Below, piece by piece: positions 42,774 to 50,573 of a stretch of DNA of 64,000 nt; within the stretch, counting starts at the first letter, position 1, and the number at the start of each line of letters is the position of its first letter. Made by a program: the position numbers and the translations under genes. The stretch comes from Mycolicibacterium sp. lyk4-40-TYG-92 (lineage in GTDB: Bacteria > Actinomycetota > Actinomycetes > Mycobacteriales > Mycobacteriaceae), in assembly GCF_030209435.1 (NCBI RefSeq), contig NZ_JARVRX010000014.1, positions 186,001 through 250,000 of the forward strand, written 5' to 3'. Below the pieces are notes generated by a model that was not told the DNA's origin, ran no database searches, and was given only the letters and a program-made list of their open reading frames with translations.

Positions 42774-43960
42774 CGTCCGGGCTGCCCGATCTGTGCGGTG
42801 TTGCGCGGCGGGCCGTCGATGGGTCCGTACAACAGCTGCTTGAGCCCATCGCTGTTGAGAATGATGTTCTGGTTGCCGTATTTGAACGGGTTGGTGCCGG
42901 TGTCGGTGATGACGAAATTCGGATGCTGCTCGAACGCCACCGGCAGGACCTCGCAGCGCGGGCCGCCCTTCGCGCCCACTTTCGGTAGGTCGCCCGGGTA
43001 GCGGTACCGCTCATGGCCCCAAAGGAAGCTCGCCGACAGTGGCAGGCCGCCGGGGGTCGGGGCCTGCGGCTGAGAACTGAAGTCCGCCAAGCCCTTCAGT
43101 GAACACGTCAGGGCCGGGTTGTACTGGTCGAACAAGCCTGAGAGCGGCAGGAAGAGCCGCATCACGTTGGCCAGCGCCTGGTGGTTGGCGGCGAGGAAGG
43201 CATTGCCGGTGTCGGCAAAGGTGCTCATGCTCTTCAGCGTGTGGTCGAGGTCCTGCTGCTTGTCGACGATGGACTTGCTGATCCGGGTCGCGTTGCGCGT
43301 GATCTGTACGAGATCGCCCGCGGTCGCGTTGTAGGCGTCGAGCACCGTTGGCGCAGTGGATATCTCGTGCTGCATGGTCGGCAGCGCCGGTTCGATCGTC
43401 GCCAGGAGCGAATCCATGTTCACCAGCGTCTCGCCGAAAGCATTGCCACGGCCGGACATTCCGCGTGAAAGCGCGCCGAGGGTCTCGTTCAGCTTGGTGG
43501 GTTCGACTTCGGCCAAGACCGACGTCAGCTGCTCGAACACCGTGTTGATCTCGACGGTGACGTGGTCGACCGGCACCACGGCCCCGGCCGCCAAACTCTT
43601 CGGCGAAGGGGTCTCGGGTGCTTTGAATTCGACGAATTTCGCGCCGAACGCGGTGGACGAGGCGATGTCGACCGTGGCGTTCGCCGGGATGAGCCCGAGT
43701 TGGTCGGGGTTCATCTCCAGGTGCAGTTCGGCCTTGCCGTCGGGTCGTTCATCGATCGAGGCGACGCGGCCGACCTCGACGCCGCGCATCTTCACCTTCG
43801 CGTCCGGGTTCATCACCAGGCCGGCCCGCTCGGCGACCACCGTCACCGGCGCCGAGCCGGTGAACTGTCCGCTGAATCGCGCCAACGCGAAGGCGACAAG
43901 CGCCACGATCACCGTGACGACTCCCGCTCCGGCCAGCAGCCGCACCGCATCTTTTTTCAT
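42770..43960 (-). CDS. mceA: MceA family protein
   Basis: A 396-aa first Mce subunit: an N-terminal transmembrane anchor, an MCE domain (VKMRGVEVGRVASID, about 57-71), a helical domain, and a C-terminal region with Cys residues (LTCSLK, PRCEVL) typical of MceA/Mce1A-like proteins. It starts 4 bp after the yrbEB stop. In other mycobacteria MceA contributes to substrate specificity; here the specificity is unknown. Confidence 0.95.
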   Translation of the reverse strand: MKKDAVRLLAGAGVVTVIVALVAFALARFSGQFTGSAPVTVVAERAGLVMNPDAKVKMRGVEVGRVASIDERPDGKAELHLEMNPDQLGLIPANATVDIASSTAFGAKFVEFKAPETPSPKSLAAGAVVPVDHVTVEINTVFEQLTSVLAEVEPTKLNETLGALSRGMSGRGNAFGETLVNMDSLLATIEPALPTMQHEISTAPTVLDAYNATAGDLVQITRNATRISKSIVDKQQDLDHTLKSMSTFADTGNAFLAANHQALANVMRLFLPLSGLFDQYNPALTCSLKGLADFSSQPQAPTPGGLPLSASFLWGHERYRYPGDLPKVGAKGGPRCEVLPVAFEQHPNFVITDTGTNPFKYGNQNIILNSDGLKQLLYGPIDGPPRNTAQIGQPGR

Positions 43961-43964
43961 CCGC

Positions 43965-44822
43965 TCACCCCGACAAGTTGAAGTTGCCGTTGGTGCCGTA
44001 GATCGCCAGGGACACCAGCAAGGTGACCGAGACGGTCGCGATCAGTGACGTGCGCACCGCATTGCCGACCGCGACGCCCACGCCCGACGGTCCACCGGAC
44101 GCGAAGAAGCCGTAGTAGGTGTGGATCAGCAGGATGACGAGCGCCATCAGGATCGCTTGCAGAAACGACCAGAGCAGGTCGACGGGATTGAGGAAGGTGG
44201 CGAAGTAATGGTCGTAGAGACCCGCGGACTGCCGGAACAGGTACACCGTCACGAACCGGCTCGCCAGGAAGGACAGGATCACCGCGATCGCGTACAGCGG
44301 CACGATCGCGACCATGCCCGCGACGATGCGGGTGCCGACGAGATAAGCCACCGGTGGGATCGCCATGGATTCAAGGGCATCGATCTCTTCGTTGATCCGC
44401 ATCGCACCGAGCTGCGCGGTCGCGCCCGCGCCGAATGTCGCCGCCAGCCCGATGCCGGCGATCACCGGTGCGGAGATGCGGACGTTGATGAACGCCGCAA
44501 GGAACCCGGTCAGCGCCTCGATGCCGATATTGCCCAGTGAGCTGTACCCCTGCACCGCGAGCGTGCCGCCGGCCGCCAGGGTCAGGAAGCCGACGATGAC
44601 GACGGTTCCGCCGATGAGTGCCAATGTTCCTGCGCCCATGCTGATCTCGGCGACGAGGCGGATGGTCTCGCGGCGGTAGCGCAGAGCCGCGAGCGGCGCG
44701 CCCACCAACGCCATCCAATAGAACATGCCGTGGTCGCCGATGCCGCCCAGGACGTCGGCGGGCTTGCGCAGCACGCGCATGAACCTCGGGAACCGGTGGC
44801 GCAGAATCACTTCGGTCGACAT
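43965..44822 (-). CDS. yrbEB: YrbEB permease subunit (MlaE family)
   Basis: A 285-aa integral membrane protein of the MlaE/YrbE family with about five to six membrane spans and the conserved cytosolic stretch GAMRINEEIDALESM that contacts the ATPase (MceG/MlaF). It pairs with YrbEA to form the permease of the Mce importer. The ATG at 44822 is 7 bp from the yrbEA stop. No ATPase gene is in the window; the shared MceG is normally encoded elsewhere. Confidence 0.95.
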   Translation of the reverse strand: MSTEVILRHRFPRFMRVLRKPADVLGGIGDHGMFYWMALVGAPLAALRYRRETIRLVAEISMGAGTLALIGGTVVIVGFLTLAAGGTLAVQGYSSLGNIGIEALTGFLAAFINVRISAPVIAGIGLAATFGAGATAQLGAMRINEEIDALESMAIPPVAYLVGTRIVAGMVAIVPLYAIAVILSFLASRFVTVYLFRQSAGLYDHYFATFLNPVDLLWSFLQAILMALVILLIHTYYGFFASGGPSGVGVAVGNAVRTSLIATVSVTLLVSLAIYGTNGNFNLSG

Positions 44823-44829
44823 GACAGCC

Positions 44830-45645
44830 TCACTTCACCGTCATCCGGATACCGATGGCGGTGACCACCACATTGACGACGAACAACGCCATGAACGCGT
44901 AGACCACCGTTTCGTTGACCGCGTTGCCCACGGCCTTGGCGCCGCCACCGGAGATCGTCAGGCCGCGGTAGCACGCGATGAGTCCGGCGATCAGGCCGAA
45001 CAGCGCGGCCTTGATACACGAGATGATCAGCTCAGGTACGCCCGTCAGCAGCGTGATGCCGGCCCCGAACGCGCCCGGGTTCACGTCCTGGACGAACACC
45101 GAAAACACGTAGCCGCCAAGGATTCCGATGATGCAGACCAGGCTGTTGAGCAGCAGCGCCACGATGCCGGAGGCCAGCATCCGCGGTGTCACCAGTCGCT
45201 GGACGGGATTGATGCCCAGCACCTCCATCGCCTGAATCTCCTCGCGGATGGTGCGCGAACCCAGATCCGCGCAGATCGCGGTGGCACCCGCGCCCGCGAC
45301 GATGAGCACCGTCACCATCGGGCCGACCTGCGTGACGGCACCGAACGCCGCACCCGCGCCGGAGAGGTCCGCCGCCCCGAGTTCGCGCAGCAGGATGTTG
45401 AGGGTGAAGCTCACCAGCACGGTGAACGGGATGGCCACCAGCAGCGTCGGAATCAGCGAAACCCTTGCGATGAACCAGGATTGGTTGAGGAACTCCTGCA
45501 GGTGAAACGGGCGCTGGAAAATGAACCCGAAGGCGTCGGCGCCCATCGAGAACAGGCCGCCGACGGCCTGCATGGGCTTACCGAAGCCGCGGCCGAGCGC
45601 CGGCAGTCCCGACGACCAGTGGTCCTGTCCGTTACTCGCGGCCAT
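44830..45645 (-). CDS. yrbEA: YrbEA permease subunit (MlaE family)
   Basis: A 271-aa MlaE-family permease with the ATPase-coupling motif GSRTIREEIQAMEVLGI and several hydrophobic spans. It is the first gene of the yrbEAB-mceABCDEF operon. An ATG at 45645 is preferred; a TTG at 45663 in the same frame would add six residues. The operon promoter should lie in the 195-bp gap upstream. Confidence 0.94.
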   Translation of the reverse strand: MAASNGQDHWSSGLPALGRGFGKPMQAVGGLFSMGADAFGFIFQRPFHLQEFLNQSWFIARVSLIPTLLVAIPFTVLVSFTLNILLRELGAADLSGAGAAFGAVTQVGPMVTVLIVAGAGATAICADLGSRTIREEIQAMEVLGINPVQRLVTPRMLASGIVALLLNSLVCIIGILGGYVFSVFVQDVNPGAFGAGITLLTGVPELIISCIKAALFGLIAGLIACYRGLTISGGGAKAVGNAVNETVVYAFMALFVVNVVVTAIGIRMTVK

Positions 45646-45840
45646 CGGCCGGCCCTTCCACAATGGTCACCGCGGACACCGCGCCGACGATGGCGCCGTT
45701 TTTCACGCGTCCCCCTCACCTGTCGGCAGCATTGGGACCCCCGGTGTGGAGCGAGTATTCCTCACGCGACCACCCGCGGGGGCACAAATGCACATCCACG
45801 ACGGGACGCTGCGCCGGACGTCAGGCATCGGCGCGGCACA
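45646..45840. other. Intergenic region upstream of the mce operon
   Basis: 195 bp between yrbEA and the ALDH stop, so it must hold the mce promoter unless the operon is read through from the ALDH. On the minus strand GAGGAA-TAC-TCGCTC (about 45751-45765) is a poor match to the GAGAAT-N3-ATTCTC half-site pattern. No convincing operator or terminator was seen. Confidence 0.4.
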
Positions 45841-47301
45841 TCATGCAACCACCGTCGCAAACGTCTTCGACTCGAGGAACTCCTCGAGCCCCGCGGTTCC
45901 CATCTCCCGCCCGATGCCCGACTGCTTGTAACCGCCGAACGGGCTGTCGGGGCTGAAGTAGTTGCCGCCGTTGATGGAGAACGTCCCGGTCCGGATCCGG
46001 CGGGCCACCCTCAGCGCCCGATCCTGGCTGCCGAACACCGCGCCGGACAGGCCGTAGATGGAGTTGTTGGCAATGCGCACCGCGTCGTCGTCATCGTCGT
46101 ACGCGATCACCGCGAGCACCGGGCCGAAGACTTCTTCCTGCGCGATCTCGCTGTCGGGATCGACGTTCGTCAGCAGGGTCGGGGTATAGAAGTAGCCGGG
46201 GTCGACCTTCTCGCCACCGGTCACGAGCGTCGCACCGGCCTCGACCGCGCGCCTGACCATGCCGTCGACCTTGTCGCGTTGCTTCTCACTGATCAGCGGG
46301 CCCATGTAGGTCTTGGGATCAGCCGGATCGCCGTACCGGACCAGGCCGAAATTGTTCTTCACCATCTCGACGATCTCGTCCTGGTGGGCGCGCGGCACGA
46401 GCAGTCGCGACGTCAGGGCACAGCCCTGGCCGGCGTGCGTGACCATGCTGAAGGCCGTGAACAATGCCGCGGTGCTGAAATCGGCGTCGTCGAGCACGAT
46501 CGCCGCGGACTTGCCGCCGAGTTCGAGGAACACCCGCTTGAGGGTGTCGCTCGCGGCCGCCATGATGCGCCGGCCGGTCGGGGTGGATCCCGTGAACGTC
46601 ACCATGTCGACATCCGTGCTGCTGGTCAGCGCGGCGCCGACGGCGGGATCGGCGCCGCTGAGCACGTTGACCACACCCGCCGGGATGTCGGTGTGGTTGG
46701 CGAGCAGCTCTCCCAATGCCAGCGTGACCAGCGGGGTGTCCGGCGCACTCTTCAGGATGACGGTGCATCCCGCGGCCAGCGCCGGCGCCAACTTGGCCAG
46801 CGCCAACTGATTCGGGTAGTTGTACGCGATGATCGCGGCCACGACTCCGCCGGCTTCCTTCTCCACCCAGCGGTGGTGCTGCATACCGCGAATCTCGACG
46901 TTGCCGAGGTCTTCGGTCATCGGATACGTCTTCAGCAGTTCGGCGTAGTAGCGCACGATGTCGATCGGCTGGTCGAGTTGCGCTCCGGCGCACAGCGCCG
47001 CGGTGGCGCCCACCTCCGCGGTGGTGAGCGCGGCGAGTTCGTCGCGGTGCTCCAAGAGGGCGCGATGGAACTGTTCGAGGCAATGCACCCGGAAGTCGGT
47101 ATTCGTCGACCAGTCGGTGGTGTCGAAGGCCCGGCGCGCGGCGGCCACCGCCGCGTCGGCATCGGCCACCGTGGCGTCGGGGGCGTGGCCCAGCACTTCG
47201 CCGGTGGCCGGGTTGAGGGAGGCGAACGTGCGCTCAGCTGTCAGGAGTCGTCCGTCGATGAGTAGCCGTCGGCCGACTGCCTCAGCGGTATCCTGCGGCA
47301 T
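45841..47301 (-). CDS. NAD(P)-dependent aldehyde dehydrogenase
   Basis: ALDH, 486 aa: the base Glu in FLELGGKSA, the catalytic Cys in THAGQGCALTSRLL. The N-motif reads IAYNYPNQ rather than TPWNFP; the Asn is kept. It is clearly a paralogue of the ALDH at 7155-8618 (shared TDWSTN near residue 90). The ATG at 47301 has GGAGGA upstream and is preceded by the operator at 47319-47333. It is transcribed alone or into the mce operon. Confidence 0.93.
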   Translation of the reverse strand: MPQDTAEAVGRRLLIDGRLLTAERTFASLNPATGEVLGHAPDATVADADAAVAAARRAFDTTDWSTNTDFRVHCLEQFHRALLEHRDELAALTTAEVGATAALCAGAQLDQPIDIVRYYAELLKTYPMTEDLGNVEIRGMQHHRWVEKEAGGVVAAIIAYNYPNQLALAKLAPALAAGCTVILKSAPDTPLVTLALGELLANHTDIPAGVVNVLSGADPAVGAALTSSTDVDMVTFTGSTPTGRRIMAAASDTLKRVFLELGGKSAAIVLDDADFSTAALFTAFSMVTHAGQGCALTSRLLVPRAHQDEIVEMVKNNFGLVRYGDPADPKTYMGPLISEKQRDKVDGMVRRAVEAGATLVTGGEKVDPGYFYTPTLLTNVDPDSEIAQEEVFGPVLAVIAYDDDDDAVRIANNSIYGLSGAVFGSQDRALRVARRIRTGTFSINGGNYFSPDSPFGGYKQSGIGREMGTAGLEEFLESKTFATVVA

Positions 47302-47318
47302 CCATCCTCCTCGATTGC

Positions 47319-47333
47319 GGGAATGCCATTCTC
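47319..47333. promoter_or_regulatory. GGGAAT-N3-ATTCTC operator
   Basis: GGGAAT-GCC-ATTCTC differs by one base from the perfect dyad GAGAAT-N3-ATTCTC seen at 47994, 49774 and 59750. It lies 18 bp upstream of the ALDH start at 47301 and 81 bp upstream of the divergent secreted thioredoxin at 47414, so it can serve both. Confidence 0.6.
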
Positions 47334-47413
47334 ATTTCATGGAAACATTACATTCAATAACCGAGAATGTGAACGAGATTGTGCCGACAGATTTGCCGCT
47401 GAGGCTCTACCGT

Positions 47414-47965
47414 ATGTCTATGACGCCGCGAGCCTGGACCGCCGTGAAGAAGTTTGCAGTTCTCGCCGCGGCGGTCGTCGTGGCGGGTATGGTGCCGCTC
47501 GCCGCCGCACCGCCTGCCACCGCCGACGAAAAGCCGTTGGGTGACAACAATGCCCGCCTGAAGTTCTACGGGACCGAGCTCGGCGGCGGCCTGTTCGACG
47601 GCCGCACCCTGATCGGGAAACCGACGGTCATCTGGTTCTGGTCGCCGCCGTCCCTCTGCGGAATCTGCCTGGCCGAGGCCCCGGTGATCAGCCGCGTAGC
47701 CGCGGCAAATCCGCAGGTCAGCTTCCTCGGTGTCGCCGGCCGCGGCGCAGTCGGCGACATGCGCGGCATCGTCGCGAACAACAATCTGAAGTTCCCCAAC
47801 CTGACGGACGCCAACGGTCAGCTGTGGCAGGCCTTCTACGTGCCGTGGCCACCGGCGTGGGCGTTCATCCGCCCCGACGGCGACGGCTACCTCATCAACG
47901 ACATCACCGCACCGACGACCGAGGATGTGCTGTCGGCGCGGGTGGCCGCGCTGACCGCTCCGTGA
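47414..47965 (+). CDS. Secreted thioredoxin-fold protein, MPT53/DsbE-like
   Basis: A 183-aa exported thiol-disulfide protein. A signal peptide (hydrophobic 12-28, cleavage near PATA-DE) precedes a TlpA/DsbE-type domain with the active site WSPPSLCGICLAEAP (C-x-x-C as CGIC). The stretches SRVAAANPQVSFLGVAGRG and FYVPWPPAWAFIRPDG strongly recall M. tuberculosis MPT53. It would form or reshuffle disulfides in exported proteins. The start is ATG at 47414 (MSM); 47420 is an alternative. It lies downstream of the 47319 operator. Confidence 0.88.
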   Translation: MSMTPRAWTAVKKFAVLAAAVVVAGMVPLAAAPPATADEKPLGDNNARLKFYGTELGGGLFDGRTLIGKPTVIWFWSPPSLCGICLAEAPVISRVAAANPQVSFLGVAGRGAVGDMRGIVANNNLKFPNLTDANGQLWQAFYVPWPPAWAFIRPDGDGYLINDITAPTTEDVLSARVAALTAP

Positions 47966-47993
47966 CGCGACGCATTCGGCTCACCAGATGAGC

Positions 47994-48021
47994 GAGAATG
48001 TTATTCTCATTGATTGAGAGC
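47994..48021. promoter_or_regulatory. GAGAAT-N3-ATTCTC-N7-GAGAGC composite operator
   Basis: The perfect dyad GAGAAT-GTT-ATTCTC (47994-48008) is followed after exactly 7 bp by a third half-site GAGAGC (48016-48021). This joins both spacings (3 and 7) found separately at other promoters. TATTCT (48002-48007) could be the -10 box for the DUF732 gene at 48065. Confidence 0.7.
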
Positions 48022-48064
48022 CTGTCGCTCGACAGGTCGGCCCACCACCCTGACGGAGCCGCCG

Positions 48065-48478
48065 ATGCTCACCATCCATCTCCGCGGACTCGCGTTCGCC
48101 GCCTGCGTCGCCACATGCCTCACCGCAGCCGGGATGACTACTCCCCCGGCTCGCGCCGACCAGGGCGAGGACTACCTGCTGCAGGAACTGCGGAAAACGA
48201 ATCTGAAGTGGATGGCGCCGGGCGGAGAACCCGAAATCCTCGGCATCGGCTACGACATCTGCGGCGACTGGGCTGCCGGTGTGCCTTACGCCGACGAGGT
48301 CGCGGGCCGCATCGGTCCGCCGGGCTGGTGGTCACAGCGCAACGCCCGATTCTTCATCGCACTGTCCACGCGGTCGCTGTGCCCGGGGTTCTTCCTGAAC
48401 AAGGTGCCGCCGGCCGATCAGGAGCTGATCGTGCAGCCCAAGCCCACGTGGCCGCCAGATCCACTGCCGCGCAACTGA
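48065..48478 (+). CDS. Secreted DUF732-like protein
   Basis: A 137-aa exported protein: a signal peptide ending near PARA-DQ, then a small helical domain (DYLLQELRKTNLKW ... GYDICGDWAAG) of the DUF732 kind, with Cys in DICG and SLCPG. The function is unknown; such proteins are frequent exported antigens in mycobacteria. The ATG at 48065 follows ACGGAG. It is transcribed from the operator-bearing promoter at 47994 and ends at a hairpin, so it appears monocistronic. Confidence 0.82.
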   Translation: MLTIHLRGLAFAACVATCLTAAGMTTPPARADQGEDYLLQELRKTNLKWMAPGGEPEILGIGYDICGDWAAGVPYADEVAGRIGPPGWWSQRNARFFIALSTRSLCPGFFLNKVPPADQELIVQPKPTWPPDPLPRN

Positions 48479-48510
48479 CCACCCGACACCAGACGCCCGA
48501 AGACGACGAT

Positions 48511-48540
48511 GGCGCCGCCGGCAGTTTTGCCGGCGGCGCC
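48511..48540. terminator. Hairpin terminator
   Basis: A perfect 13-bp stem GGCGCCGCCGGCA / complement (48511-48523 and 48528-48540) with the loop GTTT, then GTTTCG. It lies between the convergent DUF732 gene and the amidohydrolase at 48561 and can act in both directions. Confidence 0.85.
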
Positions 48541-48560
48541 GTTTCGCGGTTGGCGTCAGC

Positions 48561-49751
48561 TCAGACGGTGACGAGCCGGGCGAGGTTGCCGCCCATGATC
48601 TTTGCCTGATCGTCGACGGGCAGGTGCTGCAGCGCGGTCACGTAGTGCGTGGGCTCGGCCAGACCCTCGGGGTGCGGCCAGTCGGAACCGTAGAGGACCT
48701 GATCCACGCCGACGAGGTTGATCAGGTCGTCGATGCCCTCTTCGTAGAAGGGGCTGACGTGGATGCGGTTCTTGATCTCCTCCATCGGATTGCCGAGGAA
48801 GGCCTCGGGCGCCTTCTTGTAGACCTCGGCCATCTGGTCGAGCAAGGGGAACATCCACTTCGACCCCGCCTCGACGATGCCGACCTTCAGCTTGGGGTGA
48901 CGGAACAGCGCGCCGTGGATCACCCAAGAGGCCACCGCGTCCTGGATCGGGCGCCATTCATTGAGGATGGCCATCGCGTTGGTCTGGAACGGCAACATCT
49001 CCTGGGCCGCGCCGTCCCACTCGGAGGTGTAGCGCGAGTAGCCGCTGTCCGACGAGTGCATCCCGATGAAGACGTCATACTCGACGCACTTCTGCCAGAA
49101 CGGATCGAACTCGGGAAGCGCGAACGACCGCGGACCGCGGAACCCGGGCACCGGCGCCGGCCGGACGAGGATGGCGCGGGCGCCGCGCTTGACACACCAC
49201 TCCAGTTCCTCGATGGCCTTTTCCACGATGGGCAGGGTGATCACCGGGGTCGTGAAGATGCGGTTCTTGTAGTTGAAGCCCCACACCTCGTCCAGCCACT
49301 GGTTCAACGAGTGGATGAGGACGTGGATGGCGACGGGATCGTCGCGCAGCCGCTCCTCGATCAGGCTCGCCAGCGTCGGGAACATCAGCGTGCGGTCGAG
49401 ACCCAACTGATCCATGAGCTCGAGCCGCGGCGCGGGCTCGAAGAAGGCCGGGATGGCCTTCATGGGCTCACCGAAGAGCTCACGCCGGGTCTTGCCCTCC
49501 GGGTTGCCGTACTTGAAGTACTCCTCCCAGGCGCCGGGCCGGGCCACCACCGAGAACGTGGGGTTCGGGATGTAGTTGCTGATCTGACCCCGGATCGCGA
49601 TCTTGGTGCGTCCGTTGACCTCGACGTACTGGACGACGTCCTTGTACTCCTTGGGGAGGTACTTGGTCAGCGCCTCCGGCGGCTCGTAGAGGTGGTTGTC
49701 CGCGTCGAACAGCGGAAACGGAATATCGACCCGATGCGACAGTTGTCCCAT
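48561..49751 (-). CDS. Amidohydrolase-family (amidohydrolase_2) enzyme
   Basis: A 396-aa TIM-barrel metal hydrolase or decarboxylase of the ACMSD/amidohydrolase_2 group. The first metal motif is in DADNHLYE (D-x-D-x-H-like), a His is in IGMHSSDSGY, and the terminal Asp in GSDWPHPEG, so the metal site looks complete. Members cleave C-N or C-C bonds or decarboxylate ring acids. The ATG at 49751 has AAGGAG and lies just downstream of the perfect operator at 49772-49790. Two relatives are at 59817 and 60913. Confidence 0.9.
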   Translation of the reverse strand: MGQLSHRVDIPFPLFDADNHLYEPPEALTKYLPKEYKDVVQYVEVNGRTKIAIRGQISNYIPNPTFSVVARPGAWEEYFKYGNPEGKTRRELFGEPMKAIPAFFEPAPRLELMDQLGLDRTLMFPTLASLIEERLRDDPVAIHVLIHSLNQWLDEVWGFNYKNRIFTTPVITLPIVEKAIEELEWCVKRGARAILVRPAPVPGFRGPRSFALPEFDPFWQKCVEYDVFIGMHSSDSGYSRYTSEWDGAAQEMLPFQTNAMAILNEWRPIQDAVASWVIHGALFRHPKLKVGIVEAGSKWMFPLLDQMAEVYKKAPEAFLGNPMEEIKNRIHVSPFYEEGIDDLINLVGVDQVLYGSDWPHPEGLAEPTHYVTALQHLPVDDQAKIMGGNLARLVTV

Positions 49752-49771
49752 GAAATTCTCCTTCGCGATTC

Positions 49772-49790
49772 ATGAGAATCTTATTCTCAT
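49772..49790. promoter_or_regulatory. Perfect palindromic operator ATGAGAAT-N3-ATTCTCAT
   Basis: ATGAGAAT-CTT-ATTCTCAT is a perfect 8-bp dyad. On the minus strand further weak half-sites follow at 7 and 3 bp, running into the ribosome-binding site of the amidohydrolase (ATG at 49751). It is one of the best copies of the recurring motif. Confidence 0.75.
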
Positions 49791-49837
49791 ATGGCGCGAA
49801 CACGCAATCACCTGACTGCGGTTGATGACGGAGCGGG

Positions 49838-50428
49838 CTAGCTTTCGGCGGCGGGATCGAGCTTGCGCAGGTGCCGATCGAAGTACGCGAGGATCTCGTC
49901 GTGCCCAACGGAGACCCCGAGGGCGGCCTCCATTGTCAGCAGCTGTGACATCCCGACGATCAGCGAGATCGCGACGATCGGCGGCAGCTCCTCGGTATCG
50001 ATTCCGTATTTCTCCAGCACCGACCCGACCAACTCCGCCTGCCCTTCCAGGAACTGCCGCGCGGCACCGGCGATCTCGGACCCGAGTTCTTTGCGATGGT
50101 TGGCCAGCGCCGCATATTCCATGATCAGCGCAGTGTCGCGGTTCTCGATGAGGAAGGTCCACAGCGCCCGCAACGGGTTCGGCGCCAGCAGGATCAACGA
50201 CTGCGCAGCCAACCCCTGCTCGGTTCGGCGGCGGAACGCCGCCAGGAACAGATCGTCCATGGTGCGGAAGTAGTAATGGACCAGTTGCGGCTTGAGGCCG
50301 GCCCGTTCGGCGACCCGCCGGGACGTCACCGCGGCGTACCCCTCGTCGAGCATCAACGCCTCGGCGGCGTCGAGTAGCGCCCCGCGATTCTTCGCCTCGG
50401 GTCCACCGATCCTTCGCTCCGATGCCAT
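49838..50428 (-). CDS. TetR-family transcriptional regulator
   Basis: A 196-aa single TetR protein. The N-terminal HTH is at about residues 13-58 (VTSRRVAERAGLKPQLVHYYF) and is followed by a ligand-binding domain. The ATG at 50428 was chosen because an upstream in-frame start at 50575 would overlap the divergent P450. It is divergent from the P450 at 50574 across a 145-bp gap with the palindrome at 50524-50538, the usual layout for a local repressor. It may alternatively read the GAGAAT/ATTCTC sites. Confidence 0.9.
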   Translation of the reverse strand: MASERRIGGPEAKNRGALLDAAEALMLDEGYAAVTSRRVAERAGLKPQLVHYYFRTMDDLFLAAFRRRTEQGLAAQSLILLAPNPLRALWTFLIENRDTALIMEYAALANHRKELGSEIAGAARQFLEGQAELVGSVLEKYGIDTEELPPIVAISLIVGMSQLLTMEAALGVSVGHDEILAYFDRHLRKLDPAAES

Positions 50429-50523
50429 GCCGTCACAGTCCGTTCTCGATCGCCGCCGCGCCGATCGTAATTGTCCACATCCCGCCGTGTGACCTTGACC
50501 ACGCCACAATCCAGATGCTAAGC

Positions 50524-50538
50524 AAGTGCCCAGCACTT
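50524..50538. promoter_or_regulatory. Palindrome AAGTGC-CCA-GCACTT
   Basis: A perfect 6-bp dyad with a 3-bp centre, 36 bp upstream of the P450 ATG at 50574, in the divergent TetR/P450 gap. Size and place suit a TetR operator. It is unlike the GAGAAT family, so it may belong to the adjacent TetR. Confidence 0.55.
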
Positions 50539-50573
50539 TGGTTGCAAATCGATGCCTGGAGGCCAGCCCACAC

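Noticed and set aside
36570..45645. Assignment to a numbered mce operon (mce1-mce8)
   Set aside because: Order and domains are clear, but class numbering needs a phylogeny that cannot be run here.
45751..45765. Possible GAGAAT-type operator upstream of yrbEA
   Set aside because: GAGGAA-TAC-TCGCTC matches the consensus half-sites too poorly to call; regulation of mce by the same factor remains open.
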